A stretch of DNA of 64,000 nucleotides from Streptomyces venezuelae (GTDB taxonomy: Bacteria > Actinomycetota > Actinomycetes > Streptomycetales > Streptomycetaceae). The DNA lies in contig NZ_CP029192.1 of the NCBI RefSeq assembly GCF_008642315.1, forward strand, positions 6,944,001-7,008,000, in the 5' to 3' direction. The translations under genes and the position numbers were made by a program. A model generated the notes under the pieces. It made no database searches, was not told where the DNA came from, and saw only the letters and a list, made by a program, of their open reading frames with translations. Positions 40,022-47,116 of this stretch are shown here, one piece after another (position 1 is the stretch's first letter; every line of letters starts with the position of its first letter).

Positions 40022-40948
40022 ATGGCCTCGAACAGTGAATCCGCACCGCCCGCCGCTCGGCGCCGCGCCCTGGGGCGCGGTCCAGGGGCGTCTTCTGCCG
40101 AGCCGGAACCCCCGGCCGAGCCCGCGGAAGCCGCAGAGCCCGACGACGGGCGGTTCAAAGTTCGGCTCGCGAACTTCGAGGGGCCCTTCGATCTGCTGCT
40201 CCAGCTGATCTCGAAGCACAAGCTCGACGTCACCGAGGTCGCGCTCTCCAGGGTCACCGACGAGTTCATGGCCCACATCCGGGCCATGGGGGCCGACTGG
40301 GACCTGGACCAGACGACCGAGTTCCTGGTCGTCGCCGCCACGCTGCTCGACCTGAAGGCGGCGCGGCTGCTGCCCGCCGCCGAGGTCGAGGACGAGGCCG
40401 ACCTCGCGCTCCTGGAGGCGCGGGACCTGCTGTTCGCGCGGCTCCTGCAGTACCGCGCGTACAAACAGATCGCGGACATCTTCAGCGGGCGGCTCGACGA
40501 CGAGGCGCGGCGCCATCCGCGGACCGTGGGCCTCGAACCGCACCACGCCGAACTGCTCCCGGAAGTCGTCATCAGCATCGGGGCGGAAGGATTCGCCAAG
40601 CTCGCCGTGAAGGCGATGCAGCCCCGCGCGAAGCCGCAGGTGTACGTGGAACACATCCACGCCCCGCTCGTCTCCGTGCAGGAACAGGCGGGGCTCGTCG
40701 TCGCCCGGCTGCGGGAGCAGGGCGAGGCCAGCTTCCGGGTGCTCGTGGAGGACGCGGGGGACACCCTCACCGTCGTCGCCCGCTTCCTCGCCCTGCTGGA
40801 GCTCTACCGCGAGAAGGCCGTCGCCCTGGACCAGGAGGACCCCTTGGGCGAGCTCATGGTGCGGTGGACCGGCGGGGACGGCGCCGCGGAGCCGACCGTG
40901 ACCGACGAGTTCGACCGGGCACCCGAGCCCTTGGAGGAGAAGGCGTGA
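40022..40948 (+). CDS. scpA: Segregation and condensation protein A
   Basis: 308-residue kleisin of the SMC condensin complex. A ~45-residue Ala/Pro/Glu-rich N-terminus is followed by FKVRLANFEGPFDLLLQLISKHKLDVTEVALSRVTDEFM, the N-terminal SMC-binding helices, and a C-terminal winged helix (VVARFLALLELYREKAVALDQEDPLGELMVRW). Start ATG at 40022; the frame extends upstream without a better start. A TAGCGT lies at 40005-40010. The stop overlaps scpB as GTGA. Confidence 0.95.
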   Translation: MASNSESAPPAARRRALGRGPGASSAEPEPPAEPAEAAEPDDGRFKVRLANFEGPFDLLLQLISKHKLDVTEVALSRVTDEFMAHIRAMGADWDLDQTTEFLVVAATLLDLKAARLLPAAEVEDEADLALLEARDLLFARLLQYRAYKQIADIFSGRLDDEARRHPRTVGLEPHHAELLPEVVISIGAEGFAKLAVKAMQPRAKPQVYVEHIHAPLVSVQEQAGLVVARLREQGEASFRVLVEDAGDTLTVVARFLALLELYREKAVALDQEDPLGELMVRWTGGDGAAEPTVTDEFDRAPEPLEEKA

Positions 40949-41601
40949 GCACGCAGAGCCCCGTGGGGGAGCTTGCCGGGGCCGTGGCCGATCTCGAGCT
41001 GCGGCCCGCCCTGGAGGCGGTCCTCATGGTCGTCGACGAGCCGGCCACCGAGGAGCACCTGGCGAAGATCCTGCAGCGGCCGCGGCGCGCCGTCGCCGTC
41101 GCGCTGCGGGAGCTCGCCGACGAGTACACCGCGCAGAAGCGCGGCTTCGAGCTGCGGCTCGTGGCCGGCGGGTGGCGGTTCTACACGCGGCCCGAGTACG
41201 CCGCCGCGGTGGAGGGCTTCGTCCTGGACGGGCAGCAGGCGCGGCTCACCCAGGCGGCCCTGGAGACCCTCGCCGTCGTCGCGTACCGCCAGCCGGTCAG
41301 CCGTTCCAGGGTCTCCGCGGTGCGCGGGGTGAACTGCGACGGCGTGATGCGCACCCTCCTCCAGAGGGGTCTGGTGGAGGAGGCGGGCGCGGAACCCGAA
41401 ACAGGTGCGATCCTGTACAGGACGACGAACTACTTCCTGGAGCGGATGGGCCTGCGCGGCCTGGACGAGCTCCCTGAGCTCGCGCCCTTCCTCCCCGAGG
41501 CGGACGCGATCGAGGGAGAGACGCAGGAAGGTGTCCCGTCGTTCGACCCGGACGCACCCGATGCGCCGGGGTACGGGTACACCCAGGACACAGCCGACTA
41601 G
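40945..41601 (+). CDS. scpB: Segregation and condensation protein B
   Basis: 218-residue winged-helix partner of ScpA and SMC: LRPALEAVLMVVDEPATEEHLAKIL, RGFELRLVAGGWRFYTRPEY, LTQAALETLAVVAYRQPVSRSRVSAVRGVNCDGVMRTLLQRGLVEEAG, RTTNYFLERMGLRGLDELP. GTG start overlaps the scpA stop by four bases. The C-terminal ~35 residues are acidic. Confidence 0.95.
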   Translation: MSTQSPVGELAGAVADLELRPALEAVLMVVDEPATEEHLAKILQRPRRAVAVALRELADEYTAQKRGFELRLVAGGWRFYTRPEYAAAVEGFVLDGQQARLTQAALETLAVVAYRQPVSRSRVSAVRGVNCDGVMRTLLQRGLVEEAGAEPETGAILYRTTNYFLERMGLRGLDELPELAPFLPEADAIEGETQEGVPSFDPDAPDAPGYGYTQDTAD

Positions 41602-41613
41602 ACGGAACTTTTG

Positions 41614-42741
41614 ATGCGAAGCAGCAGCGGCAGGAACAGCAGCGGAAACAACGGCGGGAGCCGTGGTGGCAACAGCGGCGGCCGCGGCGGGAGCAGCGGT
41701 GGCCGCGGTAACTACCGCGGTGCCGGTAACAACCGCGATGACAAGCAGGGCGGCTCCGGCCGTCCGAAGAAGCCGCGTCCGGAGGAGCGGCGTTACGACG
41801 TGGGCTCCGGCGGCACGCAGGACGGTCCCAAGTCGGGCCGCGGCGCCTCGGCGCGCGGCGGTGCCAAGGGCGGCCCCAAGCAGGGCCAGGGCACCGGACG
41901 GGGGCGCTGGGCCCCGGCCACCTCGCGTGAGTACGACGCGCGGGCCGAGGAGCGCAACCGCGAGCGGTACGCGGGCAAGGCGAAGACCAACCTGCCCAAG
42001 ACCTTCCCGGGCGCCGAGCAGGAGGGCGAGCGGCTGCAGAAGGTCCTGGCCCGCGCGGGCTACGGCTCGCGGCGCGCCTGCGAGGAGCTCGTCGAGGAGG
42101 CCCGTGTCGAGGTCAACGGCGAGATCGTCCTGGAGCAGGGCCTGCGCGTCGACCCGGAGAAGGACGAGATCAAGGTCGACGGCCTGACCGTGGCCACGCA
42201 GTCGTACCAGTTCTTCTCGCTGAACAAGCCCGCCGGTGTCGTCTCCACGATGGAGGACACCGAGGGCCGTCAGTGCCTGGGTGACTACGTGACCAACCGC
42301 GAGACGCGGCTCTTCCACGTGGGGCGGCTCGACACCGAGACCGAGGGTGTCATCCTGCTCACCAACCACGGCGAGCTGGCGCACCGCCTGACGCACCCCA
42401 AGTACGGCGTGAAGAAGGTCTACCTCGCGCACATCGTGGGCCCCATCCCGCGTGACCTGGGCAAGCAGCTCAAGGACGGCATCCAGCTGGAGGACGGGTA
42501 CGCCCGCGCGGACCACTTCCGCGTCGTCGAGCAGACCGGCAAGAACTACCTGGTCGAGGTGACCCTCCACGAGGGCCGCAAGCACATCGTGCGGCGCATG
42601 CTCGCCGAGGCGGGCTTCCCCGTCGACAAGCTGGTGCGGGTGGCCTTCGGGCCGATCACCCTGGGCGACCAGAAGTCGGGCTGGCTGCGTCGCCTCTCCA
42701 ACACGGAGGTCGGGATGCTGATGCAGGAAGTCGACCTGTAG
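41614..42741 (+). CDS. rRNA pseudouridine synthase RluB-type with Gly/Ser/Arg-rich N-terminus
   Basis: 375 residues. The first ~125 residues are disordered and rich in Gly, Ser, Arg and Asn with RGG-like units (SRGGNSGGRGGSSGGRGNYRG). Then comes an S4 domain (ERLQKVLARAGYGSRRACEELVEEARVEVNGEIV) and the pseudouridine synthase core (FFSLNKPAGVVSTM, LFHVGRLDTETEGVILLTNHGELAHRLTHPKYGVKKVY with catalytic Asp, LHEGRKHIVRRML). It belongs to the RluB/RsuA family. ATG at 41614 (TTG 41611 possible), 12 bases after scpB. The RGG-rich tail probably increases RNA binding (inference). Confidence 0.92.
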   Translation: MRSSSGRNSSGNNGGSRGGNSGGRGGSSGGRGNYRGAGNNRDDKQGGSGRPKKPRPEERRYDVGSGGTQDGPKSGRGASARGGAKGGPKQGQGTGRGRWAPATSREYDARAEERNRERYAGKAKTNLPKTFPGAEQEGERLQKVLARAGYGSRRACEELVEEARVEVNGEIVLEQGLRVDPEKDEIKVDGLTVATQSYQFFSLNKPAGVVSTMEDTEGRQCLGDYVTNRETRLFHVGRLDTETEGVILLTNHGELAHRLTHPKYGVKKVYLAHIVGPIPRDLGKQLKDGIQLEDGYARADHFRVVEQTGKNYLVEVTLHEGRKHIVRRMLAEAGFPVDKLVRVAFGPITLGDQKSGWLRRLSNTEVGMLMQEVDL

Positions 42742-42756
42742 GAATCGCTTGCCCGA

Positions 42757-42807
42757 ACCACCCCCCTCTCTTTATAGTCATCAAGACCATAAAGAGAGGG
42801 GGGTGGT
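42757..42807. promoter_or_regulatory. Palindromic operator and promoter of the NrtR-like gene
   Basis: Inverted repeat with 22-base arms (42757-42778 and 42786-42807), 21 of 22 positions matching, around a 7-base spacer CATCAAG. A promoter TTGCCC (42749-42754), 18-base spacer, TATAGT (42773-42778) overlaps the left arm. The right arm carries the ribosome binding site (GAGAGGGGGG). Such placement fits autorepression by the encoded winged-helix protein. As RNA, in read-through transcripts from rluB, the same palindrome would hide the ribosome binding site. Confidence 0.8.
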
Positions 42808-42812
42808 CGTGC

Positions 42813-43538
42813 ATGCAGGAGTACGACAAGCACGCCTTCGAGCCGTTCGCCGTCACCGTCGACCTGGCCGTGTTCACCGTCCGCGACGGCGCGCTGCACG
42901 TCCTGCTCGTCGAACGCGGCCAGGAGCCCCACGCCGGCCGCTGGGCCCTGCCCGGCGGCTTCGTGCTGCCCGACGAGTCCGCCGAGGCGGCCGCGGGGCG
43001 CGAGCTCGCCGAGGAGACCGGGATCGCCGACGTCGGGCGGCTCCACCTGGAGCAGGTGCGCACCTACAGCGACCCCGACCGCGATCCGCGCATGCGGGTC
43101 GTCTCCGTCGCCTTCGCGGCCCTCGTCCCCGACCCGCCCGAGGTGCACGGAGGCGGCGACGCCGCCCGCGCGGCCTGGCTGCCCCACAGCCCGGCCGCCT
43201 ACCGGCCGCTCGCCTTCGACCACGACCGGATCCTCGCCGACGCCCACGACCGCGTCTGCGCCAAGCTCGAGTACACCGGCCTCGCCACCGCCTTCTGCGC
43301 CCCCGAGTTCACGCTCGGCGAGCTGCGCCAGGTCTACGAAGCGGTGTGGGGCGCCGAGCTCGACCCCGCCAACTTCCGCCGCAAAGTGGTCGGCACGGCC
43401 GGGCTGGTGGAGGCCGTGCCCGGCGCCGCACGGCTGACCGGCGGGCGCGGGAAGCCCGCCGCGCTCTTCCGGGCCGGCACCGCGTCCGCCCTGCACCCGC
43501 CCCTGCTCCGCCCCGCCCCGGAAGGACAGCCCTCATGA
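42813..43538 (+). CDS. NrtR-type Nudix/winged-helix transcriptional regulator
   Basis: 241 residues. Residues ~12-140 are a Nudix domain with a perfect box G49-x5-E55-x7-REL-x-EE-x-GI (49-71). The C-terminal ~90 residues resemble the NrtR winged helix (EYTGLATAFCAPEFTLGELRQVYEAVWGAELDPANFRRKVV). NrtR proteins sense ADP-ribose or NAD-derived ligands and repress NAD-metabolism genes. Many have lost the catalytic box, but this one has not, so it may also hydrolyse its ligand. It sits behind a large palindrome and its stop overlaps the ADP-ribosylglycohydrolase start (ATGA). Confidence 0.88.
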   Translation: MQEYDKHAFEPFAVTVDLAVFTVRDGALHVLLVERGQEPHAGRWALPGGFVLPDESAEAAAGRELAEETGIADVGRLHLEQVRTYSDPDRDPRMRVVSVAFAALVPDPPEVHGGGDAARAAWLPHSPAAYRPLAFDHDRILADAHDRVCAKLEYTGLATAFCAPEFTLGELRQVYEAVWGAELDPANFRRKVVGTAGLVEAVPGAARLTGGRGKPAALFRAGTASALHPPLLRPAPEGQPS

Positions 43539-44536
43539 AGCGTGCCGCCACGGGATCCCTCATGGGTCTCGCCCTCGGGGACGCGCTCGGCTTCCCCACC
43601 GAGTTCAACGACGTGCCGGCGATCCTCGCCAAGTGCGGGCCCTGGCGCGAGATGGCGCTGCCCGACCCGGCGTACATCACCGACGACACGCAGATGACCC
43701 TCGCCCTGAGCCGTGGGCTGCGCACCGCCATGGACCGGGGACCGCTCGGCCCCAAGCGTCTTGAGCGGCCGCTGCGCGAGGAGTTCGTCGACTGGTACCA
43801 GTCGCCGGAGAACAACCGCGCGCCCGGCAACACCTGCCTCAAGGCCTGCTGCCTCCTCAAGACCGGCAAGCCGTGGGAGGAGGCGAGCCAGACCTACTCG
43901 AAGGGCTGCGGCGCCAACATGCGCGTCGCGCCCGTCGGGCTCGCACCCGGACTCACCGACGAACAGCGGGCGGGCGCCGCCCAGCTCCAGTCCGCCCTCA
44001 CCCACGGCCACCCGACCGCGCTCGCCGCCTCCGACCTCACCGCGCACGCCGTCCGGCTCCTCGCCGCGGGCGCCGAGCCGACGGGCCTGGTCGGGCTGCT
44101 GCGCTCGTACGCGTACGACAACCGGGAGACGTACCACGAGCGCTGGCTCGGCGAGCTGTGGAGGCGGGGCGGGGACGCGTCGCCCGAGGCGTTCATCGCG
44201 CGGGGCTGGGACGAGTGCCTCGGCGTCCTGGAGCGGCTCCGCGACGCGCTCCGCTCGCCCTCGCCGGAGACCGACCCCTGCCTCGCGACCGGCGAGGGCT
44301 GGATCGCCGAGGAGGCCTTCGCCACCGGGCTGCTCTGCTTCCTGACGTTCGTCGACGAGCCGGTCACCGCGCTGCGCAGGGCGGCCTGCACATCGGGCGA
44401 CTCGGACTCGATCGCGTGCCTCACGGGTGCCTTCGCGGGGGCTCACCTCGGCGCGGACGCCTGGCCCGAGGAGTGGACAGGACGGGTCGAACACGGGGTC
44501 GAACTCCAGGCGTTCGGGGTGCTCTGGGACGCTTGA
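43535..44536 (+). CDS. ADP-ribosylglycohydrolase family protein
   Basis: 333 residues of the ARH/DraG family, which removes ADP-ribose from proteins, nucleic acids or small molecules. The dinuclear Mg site motifs are intact: GLALGDALG (11-19), ITDDTQMTLAL (48-58) and TSGDSDSIACLTGAFAGAHLG (286-306). Also NxRAPGNTCL (94-102). ATG at 43535 overlaps the NrtR-like stop by four bases. The pairing with a Nudix/NrtR sensor and the following nucleotidyltransferases points to an ADP-ribose-linked pathway. Substrate unknown. Confidence 0.92.
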   Translation: MKRAATGSLMGLALGDALGFPTEFNDVPAILAKCGPWREMALPDPAYITDDTQMTLALSRGLRTAMDRGPLGPKRLERPLREEFVDWYQSPENNRAPGNTCLKACCLLKTGKPWEEASQTYSKGCGANMRVAPVGLAPGLTDEQRAGAAQLQSALTHGHPTALAASDLTAHAVRLLAAGAEPTGLVGLLRSYAYDNRETYHERWLGELWRRGGDASPEAFIARGWDECLGVLERLRDALRSPSPETDPCLATGEGWIAEEAFATGLLCFLTFVDEPVTALRRAACTSGDSDSIACLTGAFAGAHLGADAWPEEWTGRVEHGVELQAFGVLWDA

Positions 44537-44539
44537 GCC

Positions 44540-45322
44540 ATGACTGTGGACCTGGGCCCCGACCTGGACATCGATCTGACCTCCGTCGTCGCCGAGCAGC
44601 GTGACCCGCTGCTCTTCGCGACGGTCTCCGGGGCGCACCTGTACGGCTTTCCCTCCCGGGACTCCGACGTGGACCTGCGGGGCGTGCACCTGCTGCCCGT
44701 GACCGATCTCGTGGGGCTGCGGGAGCCGGAGGAGACACGGTCGAGGATGTGGTTCACGGACGGCGTCGAGATGGACCTCGTCACGCACGACCTGCGCAAG
44801 TTCGTCCGGCTGATGCTGCGCCACAACGGATACGTCCTGGAGCAGCTGCTCTCGCCGCTGGTCGTGCACACCACCGAGGCGCACGCGGAGCTCGTCGCGC
44901 ACGCGCCGGACGTCCTCACCAGCCACCACGCCCACCACTACCGGGGGTTCGCCAGGACCCAGTGGCGGCTCTTCGAGAAGAACGGCGAGCTCAAGCCGCT
45001 GCTCTACACGTTCCGTGTGCTGCTGACCGGGATCCACCTCATGCGCAGCGGTGCGGTGGTGGCCCACCTGCCCACGCTCGTCGAGGAGGAGAAGGCCGCC
45101 CCCGCCTATCTGCCGGAACTCGTCGCCGTCAAGGCCGAGGCCGAGCACGGTGGCGCCGACGTGGACCACGCGCGCGTGGCCGCCGACGTGGAGCGGCTGC
45201 ACGCTCTCCTGGACGAGGCGCAGGCCAAGTCAGCCCTGCCCGGTTCCCACACGGCGTACGACGCCCTGCACGACCTCGTCGTCCGCGTGCGCCTCCAGGG
45301 GCTTCAGGGACTCCAGGGCTGA
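44540..45322 (+). CDS. RlaP/YcgL-like predicted nucleotidyltransferase, plus-strand copy
   Basis: 260 residues of the minimal nucleotidyltransferase (DNA polymerase beta) superfamily. The active-site segment is ATVSGAHLYGFPSRDSDVDLRGV (28-49), with two catalytic Asp in DSDVD (41-45). The usual GS is SG here, as in YcgL-type proteins. The downstream helical half reads LEQLLSPLVVHTTEAHAELVAHAP ... FRVLLTGIHLMRSG, collinear with the convergent paralogue. It follows the ADP-ribosylglycohydrolase by three bases. RlaP proteins have been linked by context to RNA ligases and RNA repair. Its 3' 93 bases overlap the next gene on the opposite strand. Confidence 0.82.
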   Translation: MTVDLGPDLDIDLTSVVAEQRDPLLFATVSGAHLYGFPSRDSDVDLRGVHLLPVTDLVGLREPEETRSRMWFTDGVEMDLVTHDLRKFVRLMLRHNGYVLEQLLSPLVVHTTEAHAELVAHAPDVLTSHHAHHYRGFARTQWRLFEKNGELKPLLYTFRVLLTGIHLMRSGAVVAHLPTLVEEEKAAPAYLPELVAVKAEAEHGGADVDHARVAADVERLHALLDEAQAKSALPGSHTAYDALHDLVVRVRLQGLQGLQG

Positions 45323-45991
45323 CGTCCGGCGCGTGCGGAACAGGAAGTCCTCGATCCGCTCCCGGTCGGGCCCGGCCGGGAGCGGGCTGTGCACGGCCGC
45401 GTCCTCCGACTCGGCGGCGAGCCGGTTCATCCAGGACTCGACCTGCGGCCAGGACACCTCGCCGCGCTTCACCGCCAGCAGCGGCTCCCGCTGGTGGCCG
45501 ACGTCGAGGGTCAGTTCGCCGGTGCGCAGCAGGTCGCGGCAGGACATCAGCAGCCGCAGCAGGTGCATGGCGTGCTTCCAGCGCGGGGCGCCGTACGTGC
45601 GGACGTCGGCGTCGAGCTTCTTGCGCTGGCCCAGCGCGTAGCGGGCGAAGGTGTCGTGGGCCTGGCGTGAGAGGAACGCGCCGCGCAGCGCGAGCAGTTC
45701 GCGCCCGGTCTCCGTGACGTGCTCCACGAGCGGCGAGTGCAGGCACTCCAGGACGTTCGGATTGGCGCGCAGCGCGAGCTCGCAGAACCGCTCAAGCTCC
45801 CAGCTGAACTGTTCGTCGGCGGGTCCGTCCACGTGCGTCGGGGGCTTGTCGAAGCGCCAGAACAGCGGCGTGGGGGCCAGGAAGATGCCCCTGCGGTCGG
45901 TGTCGCTGCCCTCCGTGGCCAGGCCGAAGGCGCGCGAACCCATCACGCAGGAGTAGACGGTGTGGTCGCGTACCAGGTCCTGAGGGTGCAT
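45230..45991 (-). CDS. RlaP/YcgL-like predicted nucleotidyltransferase, minus-strand copy
   Basis: 253 residues, paralogous to the plus-strand copy. Active site VMGSRAFGLATEGSDTDRRGIFL (16-38), with GSRAFG (18-23) and SDTD (29-32) carrying the catalytic Asp pair. Then NVLECLHSPLVEHVTETGRELLALRGAFLSRQAHDTFARYALGQRKKL and LLRLLMSCRDLLRTGELTL, which align with its neighbour. ATG start at 45991. The last ~30 residues (ESLKPLEAHADDEVVQGVVRR) are encoded antisense to the end of the other copy. Function inferred only from family and context. Confidence 0.82.
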   Translation of the reverse strand: MHPQDLVRDHTVYSCVMGSRAFGLATEGSDTDRRGIFLAPTPLFWRFDKPPTHVDGPADEQFSWELERFCELALRANPNVLECLHSPLVEHVTETGRELLALRGAFLSRQAHDTFARYALGQRKKLDADVRTYGAPRWKHAMHLLRLLMSCRDLLRTGELTLDVGHQREPLLAVKRGEVSWPQVESWMNRLAAESEDAAVHSPLPAGPDRERIEDFLFRTRRTSALESLKPLEAHADDEVVQGVVRRVGTGQG

Positions 45992-46014
45992 GGCAGGGAG
46001 CGTACGGGCCGTGA

Positions 46015-46479
46015 TCAGCCCAGGGTGATCGAATTTCCGGTGACCGTGATCTTCTCCTCGGCCAGCGGACGCGGGGCGGGCCCGTCCGCCACCGACGCGT
46101 CGGCCACCCGGTACTTGCTGCCGTGGCACGGGCAGTTGATCGTGCCGTCCGCCACCTCCGCGACCAGACAGCCCGAGTGGGTGCAGACCGCCGAGAACGC
46201 CTTGAAGGTGCCGCTCTCCGGCTGCGTCACGACGACCTTCCTGTCCTTCACCACCTTGCCGCCGCCCACCGGCACATCGGCGGTCTTCGCCAGTTCGGGG
46301 CCCACGGGCGGCTCGTCGCCCGCCGGAGCCTTCGAGGCGGGCGTGGTGCCGTCGGGTGCGGGGGAGTCCGGCGGCTTTGGCTCCGCCCCCTCGTCGCCGT
46401 ACTCCGTGCATCCCGCCGCGAGCGCCACCGCGCCCGCCGCCAGGACCACCCGCCGTGACGTGCCACCGCCGCCGCTCAT
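46015..46479 (-). CDS. Rieske [2Fe-2S] lipoprotein
   Basis: 154 residues. The signal peptide has a twin-arginine-like SRRVVLAAG and a lipobox (LAAGC). A Pro/Ala-rich linker precedes a Rieske domain with both cluster ligands, CTHSGC and CPCHGS, ending DGPAPRPLAEEKITVTGNSITLG. It is exported folded by Tat and anchored outside the membrane, where it transfers electrons. The ATG at 46479 overlaps the stop of the upstream cytochrome-b561-like gene, so the two are coupled. It lies 23 bases after the nucleotidyltransferase start region on the same strand. Confidence 0.93.
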   Translation of the reverse strand: MSGGGGTSRRVVLAAGAVALAAGCTEYGDEGAEPKPPDSPAPDGTTPASKAPAGDEPPVGPELAKTADVPVGGGKVVKDRKVVVTQPESGTFKAFSAVCTHSGCLVAEVADGTINCPCHGSKYRVADASVADGPAPRPLAEEKITVTGNSITLG

Positions 46480-47069
46480 GTCGTCACCCCGAACGTCCGG
46501 AAGAACCACAGCGCCGACGACAGCCAGATCCCCGTCAGCGCCGCGAAGACCAGGCCCGCGACCACCGGCAGCAGCCGGCCAGGCAGCCGCTCCGTGCGCA
46601 GGAGCAGCATCTTCGCGCTGAACGCCCCGTAGAAGAAGCAGCCGAGCAGCGAGTGCCACAGCACGCGCGTGGAGTACGTCTGGTAGCCGAGCGCATAGAG
46701 GCAGTGGACCGCCACGGGCACGGAGACCAGGAACGCGATCCGGCCCGACCAGCGGTGCAGCGCCGCCGACCAGGAGGGCCCCGGCAGCCGCCCGTACAGC
46801 ATCAGCGCCGACACGACCTGGACCAGCACGAACGCGAACGCCGCCGTGCCGAGCCAGGACTTCACCGCGCTCGTGCTGCTGAACCCGGCGAGGTTGAAGG
46901 CGGTGCCCGCCGGGTCGTGGACCCTGCCGTACGCGCCGAGGCCGATCGCCACGGCGGCGGCGACCAGCGCGGGCGCCAGATAGCGGGCGGCGCTCGGCCC
47001 GAGGTGGGCGCCCGCGCCCGGGGGCACGGGGAAACCGCCCTGGGTGGGGGCGCTCGGGTCGACGCTCAT
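46476..47069 (-). CDS. Cytochrome b561-like membrane protein (DUF6529-type)
   Basis: 197 residues with about five or six membrane segments. His residues placed in membrane helices (ALHRWSGRIAFLVSVPVAVHCLYALGY and RVLWHSLLGCFFYGAFSAKMLLL) suggest haem-b ligation as in cytochrome b561 domains. Translationally coupled (ATGA) to the Rieske protein, so the pair may form a small membrane redox complex. The DUF6529 name is from memory and the electron donor and acceptor are not known. Confidence 0.78.
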   Translation of the reverse strand: MSVDPSAPTQGGFPVPPGAGAHLGPSAARYLAPALVAAAVAIGLGAYGRVHDPAGTAFNLAGFSSTSAVKSWLGTAAFAFVLVQVVSALMLYGRLPGPSWSAALHRWSGRIAFLVSVPVAVHCLYALGYQTYSTRVLWHSLLGCFFYGAFSAKMLLLRTERLPGRLLPVVAGLVFAALTGIWLSSALWFFRTFGVTT

Positions 47070-47116
47070 GCGGGTCTCCCTTCACGGGCGGTGCGGCGGA
47101 ACGGCTGTGCGGGGCG

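Noticed and set aside
42757-42807. Palindrome as an rluB terminator
   Set aside because: The stem is long, but no T-run follows it. It overlaps the nrtR promoter and ribosome binding site, so operator is the better reading, though some termination is possible.
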